A DNA stretch of 64,000 nucleotides, from the NCBI RefSeq assembly GCF_029835735.1, contig NZ_JAOEAL010000001.1:3906001-3970000 (forward strand), in the 5' to 3' direction. A program made the translations under genes and the position numbers. Positions 1-8,701 of the stretch are shown here, piece by piece (position 1 is the first letter of the stretch; every line of letters starts with the position of its first letter). The stretch is from Shewanella sp. GD04112 (GTDB lineage: Bacteria; Pseudomonadota; Gammaproteobacteria; Enterobacterales; Shewanellaceae). The notes below the pieces were generated by a model. It did no database searches and was not told where the DNA came from. It worked only from the letters and a program-made list of their open reading frames with translations.

Positions 1-142
1 AATTGAGCCACAGGGATTTCTCAACGGAAAGTAATATTCCGCCGCCCGCTCCAGCAATCCCCAATATATGTAAAGCTCTTAGGGTTGTTTTACTCAGCCG
101 CTGTACCCAAAAACGTTTTTCAGACATCTGCTGCCTTGCCAT
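1..142 (-). CDS. Partial N-terminus of a probable membrane protein (continues past the left edge)
   Basis: A reading frame opens with ATG at 142 and runs 47 codons without a stop to the window edge. It is preceded by a good ribosome site (AAGGGG about eight bases upstream). The visible N-terminus is basic (MARQQMSEKRFW) and leads into a glycine-rich hydrophobic stretch (about residues 24-38), as in an inner-membrane protein whose first helix starts near residue 22. It is divergent from fccA and separated from it by about 500 bp. The family cannot be recognised from so little. The start and frame are well supported; the function is unknown. Confidence 0.6.
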   Translation of the reverse strand, partial: MARQQMSEKRFWVQRLSKTTLRALHILGIAGAGGGILLSVEKSLWLN

Positions 143-646
143 AGATTTAACCCCTTAGAACCACTCAGGTAACATTTTGGAAAAAATATATTATATTTTC
201 TCAAAAAACACTGGTGAGATTTGATTATTTACTGAATACTCACAGGATAAATATTCGAATATTTACACTAAATAATCAAACCGAAAATAAACCATATAAA
301 TTAGCACGTTAAAATAAAGCATCCGTACAACGCATTATTTTCCCACAATAATTCAGCAATGATAATTTAGCCCATCAAAATATGTTAACTCACGCAAGTT
401 ATACCGTATTCACTGAGTGATTAACTTCAATTTCGTTAATATTTTCAGCCATATTGCACATTTCAATTATGTAATTTTCACTGTAACAATCGTTATGTGA
501 CCTAAGCACGCATATACCTCTTTAGATAGTGGTAACTTTGTTCGTGGAGAATACTCTAAAAGCGCGTGAGCTACGTAAAATATAAATATCACGCCATGAT
601 GAATAACCCTTATTAAGTAGATGAAATGTACGGCGGAGGAACGATT
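143..646. other. 500-bp AT-rich divergent intergenic region upstream of fccA
   Basis: No credible gene is present. The stretch separates the clipped minus-strand gene from fccA and should carry the promoters of both. It contains an 18-bp perfect palindrome and a 12-bp inverted repeat (listed separately). Weak CRP-like half sites are visible, for example CGTGA at 565-569 and TGTGA at 496-500, but none has a convincing partner half. Fumarate reductase in Shewanella is known to depend on CRP, so a site is expected here; I cannot place it with confidence. Confidence 0.5.
220..280. repeat. Nested inverted repeats in the fccA upstream region
   Basis: TTTGATTATTTA at 220-231 is repeated exactly in inverted form (TAAATAATCAAA) at 269-280. 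Between the arms lies an 18-bp perfect palindrome, TAAATATTCGAATATTTA, at 248-265. The two symmetries are not concentric (centres 250 and 256.5). This could be a regulator-binding site for the leftward gene (start at 142) or for fccA. The sequence is directly visible; the role is inferred. Confidence 0.5.
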
Positions 647-2437
647 ATGTTCACAAGAAAGATTCAAAAAACAGCACTAGCCATGCTGATCTCTGGTGCA
701 ATGGCAGGCACAGCCTATGCCGCGCCAGAAGTACTAGCCGATTTTCACGGTGAAATGGGCGGCTGCGATAGCTGCCACGTATCAGACAAAGGTGGCGTGA
801 CCAACGACAACCTGACCCATGAAAATGCCCAATGCGTTAGCTGCCACGGTGATTTAAAAGAACTGGCTGCAGCAGCGCCAAAAGATAAAGTTTCTCCGCA
901 CAAATCTCACTTAATTGGTGAAATCGCTTGTACCAGCTGCCATAAAGGCCACGAAAAATCAGTTACTTATTGTGACGCTTGCCACAGCTTCGGCTTCGAT
1001 ATGCCATTTGGCGGCAAGTGGGAACGCAAGTTTGTGCCAGTTGATGCAGACAAAGCGGCTCAAGATAAAGCCATTGCCGCTGGCGTGAAAGAAACCACTG
1101 ACGTCGTGGTTATCGGTTCGGGTGGTGCAGGTCTTGCTGCCGCCGTTTCAGCCCGTGATGCTGGCGCGAAAGTGATCCTGTTAGAAAAAGAACCTATCCC
1201 AGGTGGTAACACTAAACTGGCTGCTGGCGGTATGAACGCTGCAGAAACTAAGCCACAGGCTAAGTTAGGTATCGAAGATAAGAAACAAATCATGATCGAC
1301 GACACCATGAAAGGTGGTCGTAACATCAACGATCCTGAATTAGTGAAAGTTCTGGCCAACAACTCTTCAGACTCTATCGATTGGTTAACCTCTATGGGTG
1401 CCGACATGACTGACGTGGGCCGTATGGGTGGCGCAAGCGTTAACCGCAGTCACCGTCCAACTGGTGGTGCGGGTGTGGGCGCACACGTTGCACAAGTGCT
1501 GTGGGACAACGCCGTTAAACGTGGTACTGACATTCGTTTAAACAGCCGTGTTGTTCGCATCCTTGAAGATGCAAGCGGTAAAGTGACCGGCGTTTTAGTG
1601 AAAGGTGAATACACTGGCTACTATGTGATCAAAGCCGATGCAGTCGTGATTGCTGCTGGTGGTTTTGCGAAAAACAACGATCGCGTCGCTAAGTACGATC
1701 CTAAATTAAAAGGCTTTAAAGCGACTAACCACCCGGGTGCAACTGGTGACGGCTTAGACGTTGCGCTGCAAGCGGGCGCAGCTACTCGTGACTTAGAATA
1801 CATCCAAGCTCACCCAACTTACTCACCAGCCGGTGGTGTGATGATCACCGAAGCGGTACGTGGTAACGGTGCTATCGTGGTTAACCGTGACGGTAACCGC
1901 TTTATGAACGAAATCACGACCCGTGATAAAGCGTCTGCAGCGATTCTGCAACAGAAAGGCGAAAGCGCTTACCTCGTATTCGATGACTCTATCCGTAAGA
2001 GCTTAAAAGCCATCGAAGGTTATGTTCACTTGAACATCGTTAAAGAAGGCAAAACCATCGAAGAGTTAGCGAAACAACTCGATGTGCCAGCCGCTGAACT
2101 GGCGAAAACCGTCACTTCTTACAACGGTTTTGTGAAATCAGGTAAAGACACGCAATTCGAGCGTCCAAACCTGCCACGTGAAATCGCTACTGCGCCTTTC
2201 TATGCTTTAGAAATCGCACCAGCGGTTCACCACACTATGGGTGGTATCGTTATCGATACTCAAGCCGAAGTGAAGAGTGAAAAAACCGGTAAACCTATCA
2301 GCGGTTTATACGCTGCAGGTGAAGTGACTGGTGGTGTTCACGGTGCTAACCGTTTAGGTGGTAACGCCATCTCTGATATCGTGACCTACGGCCGTATCGC
2401 GGGTGCATCTGCCGCTAAATACGCGAAAGACCACTAG
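647..2437 (+). CDS. fccA: Periplasmic fumarate reductase, flavocytochrome c3
   Basis: This is the soluble periplasmic terminal reductase of fumarate respiration, taking electrons from CymA and reducing fumarate to succinate. The 596-residue precursor has a Sec signal (residues 1-25, ending AYA). A small tetraheme domain follows with four CXXCH sites at C40-H44, C63-H67, C95-H99 and C109-H113. After it comes an FAD-binding fumarate reductase domain with GSGGAG at 157-162 and a C-terminal flavin segment containing GGVHGANRLGGNA. The start at 647 is chosen over an in-frame ATG at 626 because GGAGGAACG lies just upstream of 647 and the product then begins with a normal signal peptide. A strong terminator follows. 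The protein also stores periplasmic electrons in Shewanella. The family is certain and its length is typical. Confidence 0.97.
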   Translation: MFTRKIQKTALAMLISGAMAGTAYAAPEVLADFHGEMGGCDSCHVSDKGGVTNDNLTHENAQCVSCHGDLKELAAAAPKDKVSPHKSHLIGEIACTSCHKGHEKSVTYCDACHSFGFDMPFGGKWERKFVPVDADKAAQDKAIAAGVKETTDVVVIGSGGAGLAAAVSARDAGAKVILLEKEPIPGGNTKLAAGGMNAAETKPQAKLGIEDKKQIMIDDTMKGGRNINDPELVKVLANNSSDSIDWLTSMGADMTDVGRMGGASVNRSHRPTGGAGVGAHVAQVLWDNAVKRGTDIRLNSRVVRILEDASGKVTGVLVKGEYTGYYVIKADAVVIAAGGFAKNNDRVAKYDPKLKGFKATNHPGATGDGLDVALQAGAATRDLEYIQAHPTYSPAGGVMITEAVRGNGAIVVNRDGNRFMNEITTRDKASAAILQQKGESAYLVFDDSIRKSLKAIEGYVHLNIVKEGKTIEELAKQLDVPAAELAKTVTSYNGFVKSGKDTQFERPNLPREIATAPFYALEIAPAVHHTMGGIVIDTQAEVKSEKTGKPISGLYAAGEVTGGVHGANRLGGNAISDIVTYGRIAGASAAKYAKDH

Positions 2438-2527
2438 TATCAAACGTTTCTAGGTTAAGGGACTAACCTAAGGCTCACATAGCACGACCCATTTGAGCCC
2501 AGCTTGAATCTTCAAGCTTATCAGTAC

Positions 2528-2557
2528 AAGCGAGCCGTCAGGGGCTCGCTTTTTTTA
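2528..2557 (+). terminator. Intrinsic terminator of fccA
   Basis: A GC-rich stem (AAGCGAGCC / GGCTCGCTT) with a 6-base loop is followed by seven T residues, about 90 bp after the fccA stop. Confidence 0.9.
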
Positions 2558-2682
2558 TGATTTTTTGTGCAATTGATGACAAAGCTCACTCTTTTTACGG
2601 GGCAAATTCATCACCAGAGGACAAACGTCGCCGAGTCACATACACTCAGTGCCAGTAACAATGTAACCTTTAGGTGATTGAA

Positions 2683-3672
2683 ATGAGAATTGGATTTTTT
2701 AGCGCAAAACACTACGACATGCAGCATTTTAACCGTACAAATGCCGCATTTGGTGCGCAAATTGAGTATTTCGATTATCGCCTCTGCATGCAAACCGTTA
2801 AGCTTGCCGAAGGTTTTGAGGTGGTGTGCGCCTTTGTTAACGACTCCCTCTGTGAAGAAGTGTTGGTCGAGCTTGCCAAAGGTGGCACGAAAATCATTGC
2901 CATGCGCTGCGCGGGTTTTAACAATGTCGACTTAGTCGCCGCCAAACGCCTAGGCATGCAAGTGGTCAACGTACCCGCTTATTCCCCCGAATCTGTGGCC
3001 GAGCACACTGTCGCCTTAATGCTGACCTTAAACCGGAAAATCCATAAGGCCTACCAACGCACCCGTGATGCAAACTTCTCCCTCGAAGGCTTGGTCGGTT
3101 TTAACATGTTTGGCAAAACCGTTGGCGTAATAGGCACAGGTAAGATTGGGGTCGCCACAATTAAGGTATTGCTCGGTTTTGGCTGTAAAGTCATAGCCTT
3201 TGACCCTTACCCAAATCCTGCGGTCGAAGCGCTCAATGTGGAATATCAGGATCTGGATACCATTTACGCCAACAGCGATATTATCAGCCTGCATTGCCCA
3301 TTAACCGCCGATAACCACCATCTGCTGAATAAAGAAAGCTTTGCCAAGATGAAACCCGGCGTCATGGTGATCAACACCAGCCGCGGCGGTCTGCTCAATG
3401 CCTTCGATGCGATGGAAGCCTTAAAGCTTGGCCAGATTGGTTCCTTAGGGCTTGATGTGTATGAAAACGAAAAAGAATTGTTTTTCGAGGACAAATCGAA
3501 CCAAATCATTCAAGACGATGTGTTCCGTCGCTTATCCGCCTGTCACAACGTGATTTTTACCGGTCACCAAGCCTTCCTCACCGAAGAGGCGCTGGGCGCG
3601 ATTGCACACACTACCCTGAGCAATGTCAAAGCCCTACTCGCGGGCGAGCGCTCTGGTAACGAACTGTTTTAA
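2683..3672 (+). CDS. ldhA: Fermentative D-lactate dehydrogenase
   Basis: This is an NAD-dependent 2-hydroxyacid dehydrogenase of 329 residues that reduces pyruvate to D-lactate in the cytoplasm. The Rossmann motif GTGKIG sits at 151-156. The family signature HCPLT...NTSRGGLLNAFDA follows, and the catalytic histidine lies in TGHQAFLT near residue 296. ATG at 2683 is preferred over the in-frame GTG at 2674, because AGGTGA at 2672-2677 acts as its ribosome site and MRIGFFSAK is the usual LdhA N-terminus. It follows fccA on the same strand but after a terminator, so it probably has its own promoter in the 125 bp before it. A weak CRP-like site, GATGA-N6-TCACT, lies at 2575-2590. Confidence 0.93.
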   Translation: MRIGFFSAKHYDMQHFNRTNAAFGAQIEYFDYRLCMQTVKLAEGFEVVCAFVNDSLCEEVLVELAKGGTKIIAMRCAGFNNVDLVAAKRLGMQVVNVPAYSPESVAEHTVALMLTLNRKIHKAYQRTRDANFSLEGLVGFNMFGKTVGVIGTGKIGVATIKVLLGFGCKVIAFDPYPNPAVEALNVEYQDLDTIYANSDIISLHCPLTADNHHLLNKESFAKMKPGVMVINTSRGGLLNAFDAMEALKLGQIGSLGLDVYENEKELFFEDKSNQIIQDDVFRRLSACHNVIFTGHQAFLTEEALGAIAHTTLSNVKALLAGERSGNELF

Positions 3673-3699
3673 CTGACAGAACCATACCTGACTGCTAAA

Positions 3700-3725
3700 G
3701 TGAGGCTTCAACATTGAAGCCTCAC
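3700..3725 (+). repeat. Perfect 10-bp hairpin directly 5' of the hydrolase ribosome site
   Basis: GTGAGGCTTC (3700-3709) and GAAGCCTCAC (3716-3725) pair perfectly around a 6-base loop. There is no T tract. The hairpin ends next to AGAGGA, the ribosome site of the gene starting at 3740. It may be an RNA stabiliser or a weak ldhA terminator. Confidence 0.6.
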
Positions 3726-3739
3726 AGAGGAAACTAAAT

Positions 3740-4477
3740 ATGTTAGTGACTCAGCAAACTCAGGATATCAACACGCCCACAGGGCCGATGCGTACTTATG
3801 TCTATCGCCCAGATGCCCCAGGGCAATTCCCCTGCATCCTCTTCTATTCTGAGATTTTTCAGCAAACCGCGCCCATCGCCCGCAGCGCGACTATTCTCGC
3901 AGGCCATGGTTTTGTGGTGTTAGTGCCAGAAGTCTTCCATGAGCTAAATCCGATCGGCACAGTGCTGGCCTATGATGATGCGGGTAAAGATAAAGGCAAT
4001 GCCGATAAATTTGCCAAACCCTTAGAGCAACACGATAGCGACACCCAAGCCCTTATCGATTTTGCCCGTCAGCAGAGTTATTGCACCGGTAAAGTCGGCA
4101 GTATGGGCGTGTGTATTGGCGGCCACTTAGCCTACCGCGCCGCACTCAATCCCGAGATTTTGGGGGCGTTTTGCCTCTATCCGACCGACATTCATTCCAA
4201 TACCCTGCCCTGTGCCTATGGCAATGACTCACTGAGTCGCAGCGGCGATATTCAAGGGGAATTAGTGTTAGTGTTTGGCAAGCAAGATCCCCATGTATCA
4301 CCCGAAGGGCGGGTATTGATCCACCAACAATTGATGGCTAAAAACCGCAATTTCAGTTGGTTAGAGGTTAATGCTCAGCATGCCTTTATGCGTGATGAGG
4401 GTGAACGCTACGATCCCGCGCTGGCGCTGCAAATGTATCAACAATCCGTGGCGTTTTTTCACCGTGTATTGAGATGA
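3740..4477 (+). CDS. Dienelactone hydrolase family protein
   Basis: This is a 245-residue alpha/beta hydrolase without a signal peptide. The dienelactone-hydrolase triad is visible: nucleophile Cys125 in GVCIGGH, Asp183 in GKQDPH and His214 in AQHAFMRDEG. A ribosome site (AGAGGA) lies nine bases upstream. It sits 67 bp behind ldhA and could share its transcript. Family members cleave lactones or esters such as dienelactone. The physiological substrate cannot be told from sequence; no aromatic-degradation genes are nearby, so a role in that pathway is not supported. Confidence 0.85.
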   Translation: MLVTQQTQDINTPTGPMRTYVYRPDAPGQFPCILFYSEIFQQTAPIARSATILAGHGFVVLVPEVFHELNPIGTVLAYDDAGKDKGNADKFAKPLEQHDSDTQALIDFARQQSYCTGKVGSMGVCIGGHLAYRAALNPEILGAFCLYPTDIHSNTLPCAYGNDSLSRSGDIQGELVLVFGKQDPHVSPEGRVLIHQQLMAKNRNFSWLEVNAQHAFMRDEGERYDPALALQMYQQSVAFFHRVLR

Positions 4478-4488
4478 GATAAAACGAA

Positions 4489-4535
4489 AGAAAAAAGCCA
4501 ACTCATTAATCAATCGTAATTAATGGGTTGGCTTA
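4489..4535 (-). terminator. Terminator of the DUF3332 gene (may also stop the hydrolase transcript)
   Basis: A long stem (AAGCCAACTCATTAAT / ATTAATGGGTTGGCTT, one wobble pair) is flanked on its left by AAAAAA, which reads as a T tract for minus-strand transcription. The plus-strand side lacks a T run. Confidence 0.75.
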
Positions 4536-4572
4536 GCGAAATGCTTAACTCTGAGCCTAAGCCTCTAAATCT

Positions 4573-5118
4573 TTACACCTCAGGGCTTATCTGCCCTTGT
4601 AAACGGCTTTGGCTATAGGCCAGCAGCTCTTGATTGCTCACGCGGGCAATAAAAGTCTCGTCGAGGAAGAAGTCCACATCATCCCCCGATTTACGACCCG
4701 ACAATAACTGAGTGCTGCCATCTTCGTAGGCTAAGGTCATGGTCACAGTGTGCTCATCGGGATAGGCAATTTGCGCCTGAGTCAGTTTAACGGGCGCCGA
4801 TTTCAGCTCATCACTCACATGGGGATTTACCTTAAAAATCGCGTCCACAGGCATATCAACGACCGCAGGGGATTTATCGGTGATCGGGTTCTTACCCGTC
4901 CAAAACTCAATAGTGTTAACGATAAAGAGATCGCCCGTTGCCGCCAAACCATACACAGGGCTTAACAGAATAAATAAGCCCGCACGGCCATAACGGTTAT
5001 CCACCGCGCTTAAGTTGCCCTTAGTCACCATTTGGCTCAGACCCATTTGTCCCATACAACCTGTTAATTGTGTGGTTAACAGCGCGCCAATCGTCACGGC
5101 TAAGAGTTTAGATTTCAT
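4573..5118 (-). CDS. DUF3332 family lipoprotein
   Basis: A 181-residue protein with a lipoprotein signal: a basic start, a hydrophobic core and the lipobox LTGC with the lipidated Cys21. The mature part contains the RYGRAGLFILLSPVYGL segment (one hydrophobic helix) and the FWTGKNP motif. I associate this pattern with DUF3332 proteins of marine gamma-proteobacteria. The function is unknown. It is a single gene with its own terminator, convergent with the hydrolase. Confidence 0.75.
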   Translation of the reverse strand: MKSKLLAVTIGALLTTQLTGCMGQMGLSQMVTKGNLSAVDNRYGRAGLFILLSPVYGLAATGDLFIVNTIEFWTGKNPITDKSPAVVDMPVDAIFKVNPHVSDELKSAPVKLTQAQIAYPDEHTVTMTLAYEDGSTQLLSGRKSGDDVDFFLDETFIARVSNQELLAYSQSRLQGQISPEV

Positions 5119-5364
5119 TCGATTCGTTCCCTTGGTAAAAACAAAAACACGAATTCTAAGGATTAGACAGGGCTAAACCGTGCGACGGGGCACAAACCCA
5201 AGTAAACAAAATGGAGTGAATGTAAGCAAGTACGCTGATTTTGTTATGAAAAGCGCTTCAAGCAAGTAAAGCTCACGGGAAGATAATAAATCTCATCAGT
5301 TCGCGACGCGCCGACAACAGTTTGCTAATAAATGTACTGCTGCGGCGCACATAAAGGAGAATAG

Positions 5365-5910
5365 TTACTCGAGGTCGAGTTTCTTTTTGCCATCCAGCAA
5401 CGCTTGGCGCTCGGCGAGCGGCGCCTGATCGGCCAGCTTCAACACCGCCTTTTGCAGCATCAAATTGTTGGGATAGGTGATGGTATCACCATTGTCTCTA
5501 AGGATAAGTACATGAAACAGCGCGATTTCAATAATCACGCCACTGATATCTTCATCCTTATCTACTACCCGAATACGCTCACCAATCCGATACGGGAACA
5601 CAAAGAAAATCAGCACACCAGCGGTTAAATTACTTAGTATCGACCACTGAGCGACTAAGGCGACGCCCATCACCGCAAACGCAGATGAGACAAACAGCGA
5701 CACGTCCTGATAACCCAAGCCGAGGGACACCGCCATCAAAGACAGAGTGATAAAAAACATCACATAGGAAATAAACCGAGTGACAAGACTGGTGCGGGCG
5801 GCACTCACCTGCTTCATCAATGAGAGTTTTTTCACCCATTGAGTTAAGGCACGCTGCAAAAAGAGAAACACCGCAAGATAAATACAGGCAAGCAGGATTT
5901 GATTTGTCAT
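5365..5910 (-). CDS. Small MscS-like mechanosensitive channel family protein
   Basis: The 181-residue protein has three hydrophobic segments (about 4-22, 47-67 and 72-98) followed by a short beta domain. The third helix and what follows (GVALVAQWSILSNLTAGVLIFFV, then GERIRV and DISGVIIEI) match the pore helix and beta-domain start of MscS proteins. It lacks most of the large cytoplasmic cage, so it is much shorter than MscS (about 286 residues). The ATG at 5910 is preferred over an in-frame GTG three codons upstream because AAGTGG precedes it at normal spacing. It may form a small channel or be a divergent membrane protein. It stands alone. Confidence 0.7.
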   Translation of the reverse strand: MTNQILLACIYLAVFLFLQRALTQWVKKLSLMKQVSAARTSLVTRFISYVMFFITLSLMAVSLGLGYQDVSLFVSSAFAVMGVALVAQWSILSNLTAGVLIFFVFPYRIGERIRVVDKDEDISGVIIEIALFHVLILRDNGDTITYPNNLMLQKAVLKLADQAPLAERQALLDGKKKLDLE

Positions 5911-6010
5911 AATAGCCACTTAAAAAACGAAACCAGCTGAATTCTAACTTTTTTGCACCAGCAGTTATAGAGTCCCAAATCAGCCCAACGCAAATAGAGT
6001 AATAAGTACT

Positions 6011-6754
6011 ATGGCCGACGCCACTTTGCTACACGAAACCCAAGATGCCCTAGGACCGATCCGCGTGCTCGACTATGGTGATACCCGCGTGCTGTCCTTT
6101 GGCGACAACGATGAGCAGAGCAAAATTCTTAAAACCGCCCCGCACATCCCACAACATACCTATGTGCAAGGCATGCTACTGGTGTTGTTATTTTGCCAAC
6201 CGAAAAGCGCCATCGTACTCGGCCTTGGTGGCGGCGCCCTCATTCATGCCCTGCGCCGCTTCGATGCCGCAATCAAACTTACTGCGGTTGAACTTCGCCC
6301 AGCGGTGATTGAACTTGCCAAGCGTTACTTTCAATTACCGATTGGCAAAAAGCTTAATCTAATCAACGAAGATGCCGTCGCCTTTATGGCATCGGCCGAG
6401 CATAAAAAGGTCGATGTGATTTTTGCCGATATCTACAGTGCCAAAGGGGTCGACACGGGGCAGCTCTCGCCTACTTTTCTTCAGCAGTGCACACAACTGA
6501 TTAAACCCAACGGTTATTTAGTGCTGAACTGCTGGAAGGAACACAGCCAAAATCGCGAGTTGCTCGCCGATCTGCAGCACCATTTTGCCCACGTGCATGC
6601 CTGCCTCACCAGCGGGGGCAACTGGGTGATTTTTGCCAGCCAAACACCACAATCTTTGGGCGCGTCGGCGCTGAAAAGTCAGGCGCAATCCCTGTCACAA
6701 CAACTGGATTTTGCCCTTGAACGTTCACTGACTCGCTTTGGCCCTTGGATTTAA
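6011..6754 (+). CDS. Spermidine synthase-like class I methyltransferase-fold protein
   Basis: A 247-residue protein with the spermidine-synthase/methyltransferase Rossmann fold. The nucleotide loop is VLGLGGGALI (about residues 74-83), the acidic residue after beta-2 is in AVELRPAV, and VIFADIYSAKG marks the fourth strand. It is shorter than SpeE (about 290) and lacks a clear N-terminal domain and putrescine pocket, so polyamine synthesis cannot be assumed. Such proteins are often annotated spermidine synthase without evidence. It is a single gene between divergent and codirectional neighbours. Confidence 0.7.
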   Translation: MADATLLHETQDALGPIRVLDYGDTRVLSFGDNDEQSKILKTAPHIPQHTYVQGMLLVLLFCQPKSAIVLGLGGGALIHALRRFDAAIKLTAVELRPAVIELAKRYFQLPIGKKLNLINEDAVAFMASAEHKKVDVIFADIYSAKGVDTGQLSPTFLQQCTQLIKPNGYLVLNCWKEHSQNRELLADLQHHFAHVHACLTSGGNWVIFASQTPQSLGASALKSQAQSLSQQLDFALERSLTRFGPWI

Positions 6755-6843
6755 GATTAATCTCAGTCAAATGGCTTAAATTAGTTAACCCTAAGACTCA
6801 GCTTTGCTATGCTTCTCACTCCCTATTGATATGAGCTGTCACC

Positions 6844-8379
6844 ATGAAAAATAAGAATAAATTTTTGTTAAGCGTTATGGCGCTGGCGTGCCTTAACTCT
6901 CTCAATGCTAACGCCGAAACCTTTAGTTTTGACACTCGTAACTCACTCAATTCCGACACATTAGTGCTGTTCCAAAGCGCTGATTCGACAACCTATAGTC
7001 TCGATTTTTTACCTCAATCGACTCAAGACCAACTCAACCTTGCGGTCGCCGACAACAGTTTTGCGGGTAAACGCGGTGAAATCTTAGAAATCCTAGTCCC
7101 GAGCGAAATCGACGCTAAGCGGGTGTTACTGGTTGGAATTGGCGATGCTAAGACCTTAACACCGGGTGAAATCAACACTTTAGGTGGCAATATTGCCGCC
7201 AAACTTGAAACCGTCCCCCAAGCTACAGTGCGTGTGCTTACCCAAGGCTTAAGTAACGCGCCGCTGTTCGGCTCCGAACTGGCCCATGGCATTGAACTGC
7301 GCAGCTACCGCTACACTCAATTTAAAGCCAGCAATCGCACCGAGAAGAACTATCAAATTGGGGTTGATGACTTAAGCCAAAACCAAAAACACCATAAGAA
7401 TCTACAAGCTATCGAAGCGGGTGTGTTTTTAGCGCGGGATCTCACCAATGCGCCAGCGGGTATTATGTATCCCGAAAGCTTTGCTAACGAGGCGCGTAAG
7501 CTTAAGTCCCTCGGTGTAAAAGTCACAGTACTCGAAGCCAAAGACATTGAACGCTTAAACCTCGGCGCCTTAGCCGCGGTGGGTAAAGGCAGCGAGCGTC
7601 CACCTAAGTTGGTCGTCGCCCACTGGCCCGGTAGCAAAGAAGCGCCTATTGCTCTGGTGGGTAAAGGCATTACCTTCGACTCTGGCGGTTACAATATTAA
7701 GGCCACTGGCACCTCTATCGCACGGATGAAGTCCGATATGGCGGGCGCGGCGACCGTGCTCGGCACTGTCAAGGCCATGGCCATTCAAAAGGCGCCAGTA
7801 AACCTAGTTGCGATTATGCCGATGGCGGAAAACATGGTATCGGGACATGCAATGATCCCAGGCGATGTGATTAAAACCGCCCAAGGCCTCACGGTTGAAG
7901 TGCTCAACACCGACGCCGAAGGCCGTTTAGTGTTAGCCGACGGTCTCTGGTATGCCCGTGAGAATTACCGCCCTTCGATTATCGTCGATGTGGCGACCCT
8001 CACAGGCTCGAAAGTGGGCGCGCTGGGTAGTGTGTATGCGGGATTATTTACCGATTCTGAGCCGCTAGTGCAGCAGCTCACCTTTGCCGGTCAACAGGTG
8101 GGTGAAAAAGTCTGGCGCTTGCCGTTAGATCAAGCCTACGACGATGAGCTGAAATCCACCATCGCCGATTTGAAGAATACTGGTAAAGAAGGCAGCGCGG
8201 GAGCATCATCTGCCGCCATGTTCCTCAAACGCTTTGCGGGTGAGCAACCTTGGGCTCACCTCGATATCGCTGGCAATGCCTTAACCGCCACCGATACCGC
8301 CGTGGTGCCAGCAGGCGCCACTGGCTATGGCGTGCGCCTGCTCAGCACTTGGTTAACTCAGCCTAAGGCGCAAAACTAA
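6844..8379 (+). CDS. Exported M17 leucyl aminopeptidase family protein
   Basis: A 511-residue zinc/manganese aminopeptidase of the PepA (M17) family. The C-terminal catalytic domain has the metal-binding FDSGGYNIK and the family signature NTDAEGRL, with the preceding lysine in VGKGITFDSGG. Unlike cytosolic PepA, it begins with a classical Sec signal peptide (KNKNK, hydrophobic core, then NANA-E near residue 24), which predicts a periplasmic enzyme. It probably trims N-terminal residues from peptides for amino-acid uptake. It has its own terminator. The enzyme family is certain; the location is inferred from the signal. Confidence 0.88.
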   Translation: MKNKNKFLLSVMALACLNSLNANAETFSFDTRNSLNSDTLVLFQSADSTTYSLDFLPQSTQDQLNLAVADNSFAGKRGEILEILVPSEIDAKRVLLVGIGDAKTLTPGEINTLGGNIAAKLETVPQATVRVLTQGLSNAPLFGSELAHGIELRSYRYTQFKASNRTEKNYQIGVDDLSQNQKHHKNLQAIEAGVFLARDLTNAPAGIMYPESFANEARKLKSLGVKVTVLEAKDIERLNLGALAAVGKGSERPPKLVVAHWPGSKEAPIALVGKGITFDSGGYNIKATGTSIARMKSDMAGAATVLGTVKAMAIQKAPVNLVAIMPMAENMVSGHAMIPGDVIKTAQGLTVEVLNTDAEGRLVLADGLWYARENYRPSIIVDVATLTGSKVGALGSVYAGLFTDSEPLVQQLTFAGQQVGEKVWRLPLDQAYDDELKSTIADLKNTGKEGSAGASSAAMFLKRFAGEQPWAHLDIAGNALTATDTAVVPAGATGYGVRLLSTWLTQPKAQN

Positions 8380-8431
8380 CGCGATATTGTGACGCTCAAA
8401 CCAAGTCTATGGCAGGTTTGAATGCTAGATT

Positions 8432-8458
8432 AAGGGATATCGTCGATATCCCTTTTTT
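8432..8458 (+). terminator. Terminator of the M17 aminopeptidase gene
   Basis: AAGGGATATCG and CGATATCCCTT form an 11-bp perfect stem with a very short loop, followed by TTTT. Confidence 0.88.
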
Positions 8459-8579
8459 ATTGCCCTGCTCTTTTACCACTTCATTAAAGTAAACAATCAA
8501 TTAGCCGCCAACGCGCGCCAGTACTGCAAAATCGATTAATCCTGCCTCTCAAACCTGCTTAATTCGACAAAACCGATTA

Positions 8580-8613
8580 GGATGATAGTTTTTATGCGTT
8601 ATATTTATCATTC
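8580..8613 (+). promoter_or_regulatory. Possible OxyR-type operator of ahpC
   Basis: GGATGATA (8580-8587) and TATCATTC (8606-8613) form an imperfect inverted repeat with 18 bases between the arms, about 90-120 bp before the ahpC start. ATAG with an AT-rich spacer resembles part of an OxyR site, and ahpC is a classical OxyR target. The match to the full four-part OxyR consensus is poor, so this is a tentative call. Confidence 0.3.
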
Positions 8614-8701
8614 TGGGCTGGGTAATATGCTTCACATCAACGGGACACAAGTTAAGTGACTCGTACTTAATTCACCATAATCAACTAAATGGAAGCATAA
8701 A

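Larger units (their letters stand above)
8380..8701. other. Intergenic region upstream of ahpC
   Basis: About 320 bp with no gene. It holds the aminopeptidase terminator and, further on, an imperfect inverted repeat that could be the ahpC operator. Nothing else stands out. Confidence 0.6.

Noticed and set aside
467..667. A 66-codon minus-strand frame in the fccA promoter
   Set aside because: It overlaps the fccA start and signal peptide and has no ribosome site or recognisable features.
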